A DNA stretch of 35,235 nucleotides, from assembly GCA_027365735.1 (NCBI GenBank), contig DAHXLY010000003.1, positions 1-35,235 of the forward strand, in the 5' to 3' direction. The notes beneath the pieces were generated by a model. It made no database searches, had not been told where the DNA came from, and was given only the letters and a program-made list of their open reading frames with translations. The stretch comes from Microcaldota archaeon. Lineage in GTDB: Archaea > Micrarchaeota > Micrarchaeia > Micrarchaeales > Micrarchaeaceae. The translations under genes and the position numbers were made by a program. This document shows positions 1 through 9,500 of the stretch, one piece after another (the first letter of the stretch is position 1; the number at the start of each line of letters is the position of its first letter).

Positions 1-203
1 GCGTCAGGCATGAGGCTCTGCATTATCGGCACCAGGAATGCCCCTGTCTTCCCAGTTCCGGTCTTGGCCCTGACTATTCCGTCCTCGCCTGCCATCACCA
101 TAGGTATGGCGTGCTCCTGCACCTCCGTCGCCGTGACGAACCCGATTTTACCAAGAGAATCGATTAACTCTGCCCGTAAGGGCATCTCTGAAAATTTCTT
201 CAT
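1..203 (-). CDS. DEAD-box RNA helicase, N-terminal part (runs off left edge of window)
   Basis: Reverse complement from ATG at 203 reads MKKFSEMPLRAELIDSLGKIGFVTATEVQEHAIPMVMAGEDGIVRAKTGTGKTGAFLVPIMQSLMPDA: Q-motif followed by Walker A AKTGTGKT. Absent from the ORF track because it is open at the edge. Confidence 0.9.
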   Translation of the reverse strand, partial: MKKFSEMPLRAELIDSLGKIGFVTATEVQEHAIPMVMAGEDGIVRAKTGTGKTGAFLVPIMQSLMPD

Positions 204-373
204 TCTATACACTTGTTTGTTGTTTATTTCGAACAATCCCGAAGGACTGCAACAACCAGAAAAAGACTGATAAGATTGCGGCTTGCGCATTTCTGTTCTT
301 AATGTTCTTTATCTTGTTGTTTCTGAGGGGTGTGGGAAAGGGAGATATATATACGTATCTATGCCCTCCATCG

Positions 374-1447
374 TTACTCCAGGCGCTCTACTTTCGGCTG
401 GGTTCCCGGAACCCAGCGGATCATGTTGAACTCCTTCTTTACGTCAAGGTTCCTCGTCGGGAAATCCCCGATCAGCGACCTGCTGATCGTCCCGTAGGCC
501 GGCTTGACGCTGTGCTTCTTGAAGCGCATCTTGTAGTACTTCACCAGGTGCTCGTACCCTACCTGGTCGCTGTCGTACACCCCGACGAAAAAGAAGTCAT
601 AACTCCCGATCAGCTGCGCCGAGAAGAGGCACCGGCTGATGAGCGGGAGCCTGTCGTCCATGAAGGTGATCTCCTTCCTCATGTTCATCGAGTCGTCCTC
701 AAATCCTCTCGCGATTATGTACTTCCCGAAAAGGCTTACCATCGAGACGCCGGCCGCCTTCCTCATTATGATCGTGAACCGCTTTATGTATCCCGCCCTC
801 TGGAGCTTCTTGAAGTTGTACACCAGCGTGTTTTGCTTCATCCCGAGCTTCTTCGCCATCTCGCTGAAGGACATCCTCGAATTCTCGTTCATCAGGAGTA
901 TTATCTTCTTGTATATCTCCGGTATCTCAAGCCTCGAGAGGAGGCTGTTCCTCAACGGGAAGAATCCGAGGTGCCTGAATGCCAGGTCGGAGGGCTGCCA
1001 GTGGACCTTGTACTTGGCGAGCTGGATCTGGGTTGTCTTGTCCCAATAAACATACTCATCCGGACTTTCGGCATTCGCGTAGATGAACATGTCGTACGTA
1101 CCGTTGACCACCGATACCACCTGCGGTATGTGCGATGCGTTGAGTATCTTGGTTATGTCTTCATAGTCCGGCTTTTCGATGAACGTCACAAGTATGATGT
1201 GCGGGTCGCCGAGCCCGAGCTTCCTTTCATCGAGCTCCAGGGTGTACTTTATCCCAAGCTCCTCTTCCGCCTTTCTCATCTTCTCGTCGATCGTCTTCCT
1301 TGCTACGCCGAGCCTCTTGGATATCTCCGTGACCGATATCCTCGAGTTTTCCGACAGCAAACGCATTATGTTCTTCACGAGCGGGCTCCACCTCTCGTTG
1401 AATTCGCTCTTGAAATCGTAATCGACCATGGAAATGGTGGGGAGCAA
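374..1447 (-). CDS. Lrp/AsnC-like transcriptional regulator with two winged-HTH modules
   Basis: Two HTH-like segments: LVKNIMRLLSENSRISVTEISKRLGVARKTIDEKMRKAEEELGI and YKKIILLMNENSRMSFSEMAKKLGMKQNTLVYNFKKLQRAGYIKRFT; RAM-like segments follow. Confidence 0.75.
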   Translation of the reverse strand: MLPTISMVDYDFKSEFNERWSPLVKNIMRLLSENSRISVTEISKRLGVARKTIDEKMRKAEEELGIKYTLELDERKLGLGDPHIILVTFIEKPDYEDITKILNASHIPQVVSVVNGTYDMFIYANAESPDEYVYWDKTTQIQLAKYKVHWQPSDLAFRHLGFFPLRNSLLSRLEIPEIYKKIILLMNENSRMSFSEMAKKLGMKQNTLVYNFKKLQRAGYIKRFTIIMRKAAGVSMVSLFGKYIIARGFEDDSMNMRKEITFMDDRLPLISRCLFSAQLIGSYDFFFVGVYDSDQVGYEHLVKYYKMRFKKHSVKPAYGTISRSLIGDFPTRNLDVKKEFNMIRWVPGTQPKVERLE

Positions 1448-1592
1448 AGGAATTTATTACTATTTATCCGCCCTTTTTCTTGCGTTTTTGGTTAAGTCGC
1501 AAAACCACAAACAAATATACATAAAATGCGCTTTTTGGAAGGGTTTATTAACGTGGAAAACACACCATAACTGTGGGGAAAGATGATGGATC

Positions 1593-2876
1593 ATGGAGAT
1601 AAAGACGAGGGCGTACATTTACCTGTTCGCCTCTCTGTTCATAGGATCGATAACCCCCGCGCTGATGCTGCTTACGCAGGGAACCAACGCGTTTGAGTTC
1701 TTCCTGATAGCATCGCTCATCAGCATACCGATCAGCCTTGCGCTGGTCGTGAGGAACGGCAAGCTCGAACTCCTGAAGGGCATGCTTAGGGAGAGGAAGA
1801 GGCTGTTTTACATAATCCTTGCCGGGCTGCTGATCTTTGTAACATACGAATACGGGATAGCCCTGGCCGAGCATTACATAAGCGCCTCGCTTGCGACGGT
1901 GCTGTTCAGGCTCAACCCTCTGCTGATGCTGATATTCCTCCCACTGCTGCTGAGGGAGAGGCTCAGCGCCAAGCAGGCCGCCGCGCTGGTGGTGGCGTTT
2001 GTCGGGGTGCTCATCGGCTTCACCGGAGGTAACGTTGCCAACATATTCGCCGCGGCCAACTTCCCGATAGTCGCGTTTGCCGTCGGGTTGGCGCTGCTGT
2101 ACGCCCTCGGCAATGTGATAATAAAGTGGCAGATGCTCGACAACGACATATTCCTCTGCATCTCCTCGTTCGCGCTAACCGCGTTCTTCGGGGTGCTCTT
2201 CGTATTCAGCGGAGCGCACTTCGTTCAGTTCGGGCTGGCCGAGATAGTGGTGATACTCTGGGTGGCGGTTACGAACGTGTTTAGCTTTTACATGTACATG
2301 TACGCCTTCAAGACCCTCAAGACTACCATGGTCACCAACTCCTTCCTGCTCTCGCCCTTCCTGACGTTTGTATGGGCCAACCTGCTCTTCAATGAGCCGA
2401 TAAAGGTATACTATCTGGCAATAGCCGCGCTCGTGGGTGTGGGAATACTAATACAGAGGACGGACACTGAGGGCGGATCGTACATCATGAAGAACAGCAA
2501 CGGCTTCGCGAACTTCACCATTTTCGACGTAACCGGGGCGTTCGCAAACCAGGACGGAGAAATTGGCGGGATAATAATGTCCGGCGGCAGGGTACTCGCC
2601 ACTAAGCTGCCGATGGAGAATGCCCACTATGTCGATTCGATATCCTTCGACCCGAGGTTCGCCAATGTCTATACTGGGGACGAGGCATTTATTGGCGAAC
2701 AGGCTGAATTTGTAAGGGACGTCCTGGGTGCGAATTCCGATGATGTGGTGGTAATGAAGGCCGGCACCGACGCCGATAACGAGAGGTTCTTCGACGAGCT
2801 GGGCAGCATGGTTTCCGAAGAAAGGGCCGCAGCCGTTTCGGAAGCCCGTCGCAGCACTGGTATGGATGGCATTTAA
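1593..2876 (+). CDS. DMT/EamA-type membrane transporter with C-terminal soluble extension (~125 aa)
   Basis: About 10 hydrophobic segments in two EamA-like halves up to ...GVGILIQRTD, then a hydrophilic tail. Confidence 0.75.
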   Translation: MEIKTRAYIYLFASLFIGSITPALMLLTQGTNAFEFFLIASLISIPISLALVVRNGKLELLKGMLRERKRLFYIILAGLLIFVTYEYGIALAEHYISASLATVLFRLNPLLMLIFLPLLLRERLSAKQAAALVVAFVGVLIGFTGGNVANIFAAANFPIVAFAVGLALLYALGNVIIKWQMLDNDIFLCISSFALTAFFGVLFVFSGAHFVQFGLAEIVVILWVAVTNVFSFYMYMYAFKTLKTTMVTNSFLLSPFLTFVWANLLFNEPIKVYYLAIAALVGVGILIQRTDTEGGSYIMKNSNGFANFTIFDVTGAFANQDGEIGGIIMSGGRVLATKLPMENAHYVDSISFDPRFANVYTGDEAFIGEQAEFVRDVLGANSDDVVVMKAGTDADNERFFDELGSMVSEERAAAVSEARRSTGMDGI

Positions 2877-2937
2877 ACCGGAATAACCGATTTCAGCAAC
2901 AATTAAATATCAGACCGGATTCAGCACCTATGGTTTT

Positions 2938-3624
2938 ATGGTAATCATGCAGAAGGAGGCGAAGGCTGTAATAATCGATTTGGACGGCACGCTCTGTGAA
3001 GGGAGGGTCGCGACCGGCATAGGCAAGGCGTACATGAGGAGGGAGCTTGCGCGCCTGCACTTCGGCAACCTCAGGCGCGGCATAAAGGGCGCGGAGAGGG
3101 TCATGGAGGTGGTGAAGACCAACGGGGCGAACGGCAACGCCGAGGGGCTTAAGGCATTTTATGACGAGCTTATCGCGCTAGGGCTGGGAAAGAGGTACGA
3201 GATGTTCAACTACGCCACCAAATACCTTAGGAAGCACCGCGTAGAGGCGGTTGCTGCATTCATTAATAGATTCAAGCCACCGGTTGTCAAGATAATAGCA
3301 ACGACCGGCGGTTCAACCTCCGCAGAGGCTGCCCAGCTCGAATACGGCGCCGAATCGGTGGTGGCGAATATTGACCAGTTCAAGGGAGAGGATGCCACGC
3401 TAAGGGGAGTCAGGCTGGATATTCGCAACGGCGACGACAAGCTCATCGGGGTTTTGGACAAGCTCGACATGATGGGGATAAAGATCGGGGAGTGCATCGC
3501 AATCGGTGACGGCCAGGATGATGTTGCGGTGCTGAATGCGGTGCCGCTGAACAGAAGGTACGCATCTCCGCTCGCCGATGAAAAGGTTCTTTCAATTTCT
3601 GGCATAGTCCGGCTGTCCAACTAA
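2938..3624 (+). CDS. HAD-superfamily phosphatase, phosphoserine-phosphatase-like
   Basis: DLDGTL motif I; TTGGS motif II-like; GDGQDDVAVLNA motif IV. Confidence 0.8.
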   Translation: MVIMQKEAKAVIIDLDGTLCEGRVATGIGKAYMRRELARLHFGNLRRGIKGAERVMEVVKTNGANGNAEGLKAFYDELIALGLGKRYEMFNYATKYLRKHRVEAVAAFINRFKPPVVKIIATTGGSTSAEAAQLEYGAESVVANIDQFKGEDATLRGVRLDIRNGDDKLIGVLDKLDMMGIKIGECIAIGDGQDDVAVLNAVPLNRRYASPLADEKVLSISGIVRLSN

Positions 3625-3645
3625 TGCTGCACGCAATTTAATCAG

Positions 3646-3906
3646 TCAAATAAGTATTTCAACGAGCTTTTCCCTGCCTTTTACACCCTTGAGTATTATC
3701 ACCTTGGATTTTGAAGCACCAAAGTGCTCGGCGAGTATCTGGACAAGGCGGATGTTCGCCCTTCCCTCGGTCGGGCGTGCATCGACCTTCACCTTGTAGC
3801 TTTCCTCGTCGATTTTTTCCACTGAGGGGGCCTTTGCGTTGGGGGTTACAACGACCCTGATTTTCATGAATATGAATCGATTCAAAAGCTTTATAATGTC
3901 CCGCAT
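3646..3906 (-). CDS. DUF167 / YggU (UPF0235) family protein
   Basis: MKIRVVVTPNAKAPSVEKIDEESYKVKVDARPTEGRANIRLVQILAEHFGASKSKVIILKGVKGREKLVEI: classic DUF167 pattern (P.EG.AN..L). The true start is probably the internal MKIRV. Confidence 0.88.
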   Translation of the reverse strand: MRDIIKLLNRFIFMKIRVVVTPNAKAPSVEKIDEESYKVKVDARPTEGRANIRLVQILAEHFGASKSKVIILKGVKGREKLVEILI

Positions 3907-3927
3907 CCCAATTGAATTGGTGGTGAG

Positions 3928-4971
3928 TTGAACGCAAGACTACTATTCGTCCTGCCTGTTCTGCTGATGTTGATGGCAGCCACCGCAGTTATGGCTGCAT
4001 CGTGTTCATCCACCGTTTATCTGACAACGTACAACAAGATGCCGCTGAACGCTTCGGTCGGGATAGACAACGTATCGATCAGCGCATACCTGAGCAAGTT
4101 CAACTACAGCAACGCCACGAGCCAGTGCGTGCTTGTGGGTCTGCCATCGCAAAGCATCACCTTCTACGCAACAAGCATAAACGCGTCCTCGGCGTATTAC
4201 AACAGCCTTCTGACGATAGGAATATCAACCACCAACTCTACAGGGTGGGCGGAGATCAACTACAACAGCTCTAAGCTCGGATTGGGTACGTACAGCGCGG
4301 TGTCCGATTGGGCGGGAAACAGCACGAAGGGAACGGTGCAGTCCAACAACGTGAGCATCAGCCTGAAGAGGCCGGTGGCGAAGATCAACACCACGTGTTA
4401 CGGGCAGGGGTGCGGCAACAGGACGTTGGGCCAGACCTTCAATGCGGTCGCCAGCCTCTGCATAGGGCGCCCTCCCTTCTCATGGAACACATGCCATTAC
4501 CTATCCGACCAGCAGCTTTCCTTCCTCGGTGGCGGGTTCTACCTGGGGGCGGCCACGACAAACAGTTCTGGCATCGCATCCGTGAATTACAACACCACCC
4601 TTCTGGGGGTTGGCACGTATGGGATATACGCCACATGGAAGGGAGGAACAAAGTATGCGAACGCCAACGCTACCACCTCTCCAGTGACGTTCACGCTTAA
4701 CATATATCCGGCGCCGACCACGACGTCTGTTGCCAGTAACACTTCTAAGTCGACAACCTCGACCACGTCGCCAACCAACCAGTCAAGCGGAGCGGGAAGC
4801 CAGACTCCTGCATCTGTTGCGGAACAGCTTGTCGCGCTGTACATAGTCATAGCGATCCTCCTCCTTGCGCTAGTGGTGATTGGATACAAGCACTACGCTC
4901 ACATCAGCAGGTTCCACAGCCATCCGCGTCGTCCGCCGGGCGGGTTCAGGCCCAACCTGCCGCTGAAGTGA
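3928..4971 (+). CDS. Secreted/cell-surface protein with duplicated domain, Ser/Thr-rich stalk and C-terminal TM anchor
   Basis: TTG start; signal peptide MNARLLFVLPVLLMLMAATAVMA; many N-x-S/T sequons; STTSTTSPTNQSSGAGS stalk; TM LVALYIVIAILLLALVVIGY followed by a basic tail. Confidence 0.75.
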   Translation: MNARLLFVLPVLLMLMAATAVMAASCSSTVYLTTYNKMPLNASVGIDNVSISAYLSKFNYSNATSQCVLVGLPSQSITFYATSINASSAYYNSLLTIGISTTNSTGWAEINYNSSKLGLGTYSAVSDWAGNSTKGTVQSNNVSISLKRPVAKINTTCYGQGCGNRTLGQTFNAVASLCIGRPPFSWNTCHYLSDQQLSFLGGGFYLGAATTNSSGIASVNYNTTLLGVGTYGIYATWKGGTKYANANATTSPVTFTLNIYPAPTTTSVASNTSKSTTSTTSPTNQSSGAGSQTPASVAEQLVALYIVIAILLLALVVIGYKHYAHISRFHSHPRRPPGGFRPNLPLK

Positions 4972-5004
4972 TCCAACCCTCATACTGGCTGCAGCGCAAT
5001 CAGG

Positions 5005-5559
5005 CTAATGGCCCTTCCAGCGCCTCTCCCACTCCTCTGCCTTTTTGAGGAGCTCCTTCTGCTCGTCATCACTTATCTTGTCGAACGGGGGCCGTTTCAG
5101 CTTTATGCGCCCCTGAGCTGCGGGGCATCCTGGGTCGCGCAGCAGGCTCTTTGCGAACTCCTCCTCCTGTATGGCTCTCTCCCTTTCGAGCCGCTCCCTG
5201 AAGTCCCTTGCAAACACGCCGTGCGCCACCACCCAGAGCTCATTTCTTTTCTCCTTAGTGATCCCCTCCCTTCTCTCGACCTCGTCCATCAGGTTCTCCA
5301 TCGCAATCCTCAGGCCCTGGGCCTGGCGGTTGAGGTTGTAGGAATAATAGTGTATCAGCGCTATTACGCAGACGTACAGCCCGAGCGCGTTGGTCGGGTT
5401 CCAGGGGTACTCTTTGCCATAGAGGTATTCGCAGGTATGCGCGATGTGCTTCTCCCCGTCCGTAAGCGGCCTTGTCGGCGGGACTGCGACCGGCAGTGGA
5501 GTATCCACGCTCTTGGATGCCATGAACCTATTTTTTCGGAAAACGTTAAAAGGGTTCAA
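5005..5559 (-). CDS. Hypothetical protein (184 aa)
   Basis: Intact ORF, charged C-terminus, divergent from the ORF at 5574. Confidence 0.6.
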   Translation of the reverse strand: MNPFNVFRKNRFMASKSVDTPLPVAVPPTRPLTDGEKHIAHTCEYLYGKEYPWNPTNALGLYVCVIALIHYYSYNLNRQAQGLRIAMENLMDEVERREGITKEKRNELWVVAHGVFARDFRERLERERAIQEEEFAKSLLRDPGCPAAQGRIKLKRPPFDKISDDEQKELLKKAEEWERRWKGH

Positions 5560-5573
5560 TCAGAAATCGTTAC

Positions 5574-5828
5574 ATGGCTGACAAGGAAGGGCGGCGCAGG
5601 CCCACCCAGACGGAGATGAGGAGGATTTTTCTGCGCAACAACAGGGACGACCCAATCATCAAGTCTCAGAGACTGGAGAGGAGGGGAAGGTATGGCGAGG
5701 CTGCAGACGAGCTGCTCAACTACCTGATGGCACCGATCCCGAGCAGGATGGAGCGGTTAGTGGTCGACCTGGACTACAGGAGGCTGCTCAGGCTTGCGAG
5801 GGAGCACGGCCAGAAGCCGCCCAAATAA
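5574..5828 (+). CDS. Hypothetical basic protein (84 aa)
   Basis: ATG ORF MADKEGRRRPTQTEMRRIFLRNNRDDP...; Arg-rich helical; divergent from the preceding gene. Confidence 0.55.
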   Translation: MADKEGRRRPTQTEMRRIFLRNNRDDPIIKSQRLERRGRYGEAADELLNYLMAPIPSRMERLVVDLDYRRLLRLAREHGQKPPK

Positions 5829-6013
5829 GATGCGCCGCGCCACAAAGATACCCGGAAACCATTCGCCCCATTCTAGAAATGCGAGGAGAATATTCACTCG
5901 GTACGCCCCAAGAGTGGATATAAGATAAGGCGGAAAGTAACGAGGGAAGAAAGGCATTCATCTGGGAAAGGAGGAGGGAGAGATATGTGGCGCGAATATT
6001 TCAGGTGAATAGA

Positions 6014-6085
6014 AGCCTCAGAAGGGAATCGAACCCTCAACATCCAGTTTACAAAACTGGCGCTCTGCCATTGAGCTACTGAGGC
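6014..6085 (-). tRNA. tRNA-Thr (anticodon TGT)
   Basis: Reverse complement GCCTCAG TA GCTC..GAGC G CCAGT TTTGTAA ACTGG ATGTT GAGGG TTCGATT CCCTT CTGAGGC T: 7-bp acceptor, 5-bp anticodon stem, loop TTTGTAA gives TGT; no encoded CCA; no intron. Confidence 0.95.
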
Positions 6086-6095
6086 ACGTTGTAGC

Positions 6096-7667
6096 TTATT
6101 TTTGCGCAAATATATAAGTGTATCCCAGCATCGGCTCGACCAACCACCTGATCGGCTTGAGCATTGACGCTGTCTTTCTCATCGCCGTTATGTCCGACCT
6201 GCTCACCGCGCCGGCCAGCCCCGCTGCCGGCGGGTAGGCCAATACCGCTACGACCAGGTCCGCCGCTATCGCCGCATACCCGAACGAGAGCGCATACGAT
6301 ATTCCATAGAGTACCAGCCCCAGAGCGACCGCAGCCGCACCCGCGGCGTACACCTCTCTCAGTTGGTGCTTGATCCTGAACTCCCTCTCCAGCGCCTTGA
6401 TATAAAGCACATTCAGGACAACCGGAGTTATCACGAACAGCGATACCAAGACCCCCACGGCCCGATACGTCGGTGTCAAGACAACGAGGAGCGCAACCTG
6501 CAGCGCCACCGCCGCGAGTTGGTACCACATGAACTTTTTAATATCGCCGTATCCAACCATCAGCGTTCCGGCATACGTGCCGATCAGGCCGATCGCCATG
6601 CCCGCGGCGATGATCGCAAAATACAACGGCGCGCTTGCATAGGAGGTCGAGAACAACAGCCTTATGAACGGGGAGGCCACGGCTATCATGTATGCAACCG
6701 CAGGGAACAACAACAACGATGTGTACTTAAGGCTCTTGTTGTACATCTCACCTATCCCTTTCGCGGTTACTTTCTTCATCAGCGCAGTGGAGAATGCGGG
6801 AAGAAGTATGAAGGTTATCGTGGTTATCCCCAACTCTATGACTCGTGCAATCTTGAACGCCGCGCCGTAGTTGCCCACCACCGCCTGCGCTGCGAAGACC
6901 CCGAGGAAGAGGACCCCGAAGTTCTGCGCCCCGAACGTCGCCACCTGCGACGCGACCACCGGCCCGGAGAACGTTGTGAGCCGGCTTAGCGTCTTGCCGC
7001 TCGGTGCTGACAACGAGAACTTTATCCTTCCGGCTATGTACACTATGCTCACTACGGATCCGACCAGAAGCCCGATGAGCGTTCCCAGGACCGCACCGGT
7101 GTATCCATAGCCAAGTACCACCAATCCCACGGCAAATGCGAACGAGCCAACCGAGTATGCGATGTTGCTGTACGTCGCTTCCTTCACCATGTGCATGCCC
7201 ACCGCCGCCGCCTGGCCGAGGTTGAACAACACGCTGAGGAACTCCGCCGCCGCCGCCAGCTCCAGCGCATATCCGAGCGCGGGGTTGTCGTATACATGAA
7301 CGGCAATCCAGCCGCTCGCAATCAGGCCTATTATAGTCACGGCCAACCCTACGCCGAGCGCAAGCGTGTAGCCATTGCTCAGTATCCCATCCAGGTCGGT
7401 CTTCTTCTTGGTCTCGGGCAGCATCTTCCTGAAGGCAACTCCGACGCCGAAAGTGCTGCCGATTGTGAGCATCCCGAGGAAGGCGATGGCAATTGTATAG
7501 TTTCCGAACGCAGCGGGCTGGAGGAGCCTCGCCAGGACTATCAGCATGACGGCCGTCACAACCGAGGTTCCCGCCTCGCCTGCGACGTAGATTATCCCCC
7601 TCTTCGCGGTCTGGTGGCCGATCTCCTTCATCTCCTCCGACGCCCCGACCGCACTCTCGTCTGCCAT
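6096..7667 (-). CDS. Polysaccharide flippase-like membrane protein (Wzx/MOP superfamily)
   Basis: 523 aa, about 12-14 TM segments; N-terminus KRGIIYVAGEAGTSVVTAVMLIVLARLLQPAAFGNYTIAIAFLG is typical of polysaccharide biosynthesis exporters. Confidence 0.85.
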   Translation of the reverse strand: MADESAVGASEEMKEIGHQTAKRGIIYVAGEAGTSVVTAVMLIVLARLLQPAAFGNYTIAIAFLGMLTIGSTFGVGVAFRKMLPETKKKTDLDGILSNGYTLALGVGLAVTIIGLIASGWIAVHVYDNPALGYALELAAAAEFLSVLFNLGQAAAVGMHMVKEATYSNIAYSVGSFAFAVGLVVLGYGYTGAVLGTLIGLLVGSVVSIVYIAGRIKFSLSAPSGKTLSRLTTFSGPVVASQVATFGAQNFGVLFLGVFAAQAVVGNYGAAFKIARVIELGITTITFILLPAFSTALMKKVTAKGIGEMYNKSLKYTSLLLFPAVAYMIAVASPFIRLLFSTSYASAPLYFAIIAAGMAIGLIGTYAGTLMVGYGDIKKFMWYQLAAVALQVALLVVLTPTYRAVGVLVSLFVITPVVLNVLYIKALEREFRIKHQLREVYAAGAAAVALGLVLYGISYALSFGYAAIAADLVVAVLAYPPAAGLAGAVSRSDITAMRKTASMLKPIRWLVEPMLGYTYIFAQK

Positions 7668-7771
7668 GCTGAGACTTGATACCCAAGGCTTTTATGGGTT
7701 TTGTGGCTCCGGAGAGAAATGTTATTAAGGTTTCCACCCTCATTCTACCGTAAGTTGCTACTTGTGGAAGC

Positions 7772-9253
7772 ATGGCGGACAAGAAACCAAAGAGGGAGGA
7801 GAGCAAGGGCGATAGCTCCAAGGTGACGTTCAACATCGACAAGGCCAAGAACTTCCCGGACTGGTACGACCGCGCGATAGAGGTTGCGCAGATGGTCGAC
7901 ACCCGCTACCCTCTCAAGGGCATGAACGCGTGGATGCCTTATGGATTCAAGGCGCTCAAGCTGATGATGCGTCAGATGGAGATGCTGCTCGATGCAAAGG
8001 ACCACCACGAGGTCTATTTCCCGATGCTCGTTCCGGAGAGCATCTTCGGGAAGGAGAGCGAGTTCCTGAAAGGATTCAGCGGTGAGTCGTTTGTCGTGAC
8101 CCACGCTGGAAAAAACCCGCTTACGGAGAAGCTCTACATCCGCCCCACCTCTGAAACGGTCATGTATTCTATGGTCCGCGAGTGGATAAGGTCTTTCGCC
8201 GACCTGCCTTTGAAGTTGTACCAGACCGTCAATGTCTTCAGGTATGAGACTCGAATGACAAGGCCGATGTTAAGGGTTAGGGAGGTCGTCAAGTTCAAGG
8301 AAGCCCATACCTTCCATGCCACCTCCAAGGACGCCGACAGCCAGATAAAGGAGGGGATCGAGATTTATTCGGAGTTCTTCGACATGCTGATGATTCCATA
8401 CCTGGTAGTCAAGACCCTGCCGTGGGACACCTTTGCCGGCGCGGAGTACAACTTCGACTTCATGAGCGTCATACCAGACGGCAAGGGGATAGAGCTCGCC
8501 TCGGTGATAAACCTCGGCACGAAGTTCGCCAAGGCGTACGACCTGAAATATGAGACAGAGAAGGGAGATCATGAATACGTCCACCAGACCTGTTACGGCA
8601 TATCCGAGAGGGAGCTCGGGGTGGTGATGGCGATACACGGCGACAACAAGGGCCTGATTCTGCCTCCGCTGATCGCTCCGATACAGATTGTGATAGTCCC
8701 GATTTACTTTGCGGGCAGGGAAGACCCAGTAAGGAAGATGTGCAACGAGGTTCTTGGAAAGCTCACCAAGTTGGGATTCCGTGTGGAGTTTGACGACAGC
8801 GGAAAGACTCCCGGTGAAAAATACTACAAGTGGGAGGCGCGCGGAGTCCCGGTCAGGATCGAGATCGGCCCTCGCGATGTGGAGGCTGGAAAGGCCGTCA
8901 GCGTAAGGAGGGACACCGGTGCAAAGGCGTCTGTCCCAGTCGCTGAACTTGAGAAGTCGATACGCCTGGCATTTGAGGAGATAAACAAAACCCTGAAGGA
9001 GAACGGTCAGAGGTATTTCTCGGCGCGCGTTCTTCATTTTGCCACTACGAAGGAGGTTAAGGAGAAGTACACCGAGAGGTTGGGGATGTTGGGGCTGCCG
9101 TGGTGCGGGGACCAGGGGTGTGCCAAGAAACTGGAGAAAGATATCGACATCCCTACAATCGGGTTCAAGCCATACGAAGGCAAGGGCCAGAAGTGTGCGT
9201 CGTGCGGAAAGACCGCTGGGGTAACAGAACTGTTCTTTGGTAGGACGTATTAG
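7772..9253 (+). CDS. proS: Prolyl-tRNA synthetase (archaeal/eukaryal type)
   Basis: Class II motifs RPTSETVMYSMVREWIRSFADLPLKLYQTVNVFRYE..TRPMLRVREVVKFKEAHT; C-terminal Zn-binding Cys region CGDQGC...KCASCGKTAG; ends FGRTY. Confidence 0.95.
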   Translation: MADKKPKREESKGDSSKVTFNIDKAKNFPDWYDRAIEVAQMVDTRYPLKGMNAWMPYGFKALKLMMRQMEMLLDAKDHHEVYFPMLVPESIFGKESEFLKGFSGESFVVTHAGKNPLTEKLYIRPTSETVMYSMVREWIRSFADLPLKLYQTVNVFRYETRMTRPMLRVREVVKFKEAHTFHATSKDADSQIKEGIEIYSEFFDMLMIPYLVVKTLPWDTFAGAEYNFDFMSVIPDGKGIELASVINLGTKFAKAYDLKYETEKGDHEYVHQTCYGISERELGVVMAIHGDNKGLILPPLIAPIQIVIVPIYFAGREDPVRKMCNEVLGKLTKLGFRVEFDDSGKTPGEKYYKWEARGVPVRIEIGPRDVEAGKAVSVRRDTGAKASVPVAELEKSIRLAFEEINKTLKENGQRYFSARVLHFATTKEVKEKYTERLGMLGLPWCGDQGCAKKLEKDIDIPTIGFKPYEGKGQKCASCGKTAGVTELFFGRTY

Positions 9254-9500
9254 TAAAACAAAAAAACAGATAAATTCGAACACTTGTTATTGCAAAGTTA
9301 TCTACGTCGAAAATCCAAACAATCGTTGAAAGGGCTCTCAAGTTGATGCAAAAGGGCATCGCGATGAAGAAATGGAAGTTCAACAGAGAAGAACTTTACA
9401 GCCGAATGTCTTTCGGTGTGTATAGCCACACTACGTTATTCGTCCATGGTAGGGTTCGCTTTATAAAGAAGCCGCCTGAGGCTTAATCCTTTAGACCAGC

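Noticed and set aside
10-270. 86-aa plus-strand ORF at left edge
   Set aside because: Opposite strand is the DEAD-box helicase N-terminus with Q-motif and Walker A.
302-1495. 397-aa plus-strand ORF, longer than its antisense partner
   Set aside because: Arg/Leu/Val/His-rich shadow of the minus-strand Lrp-like gene, which has clear HTH motifs; no recognisable domain on the plus strand.
6748-7902. 384-aa minus ORF overlapping the flippase
   Set aside because: Out-of-frame shadow (RRECGRGVGGDEGDRPPDREEGDN...) of the flippase coding region.
8270-9283. 337-aa minus ORF overlapping ProRS
   Set aside because: Antisense shadow; ProRS is unambiguous on the plus strand.
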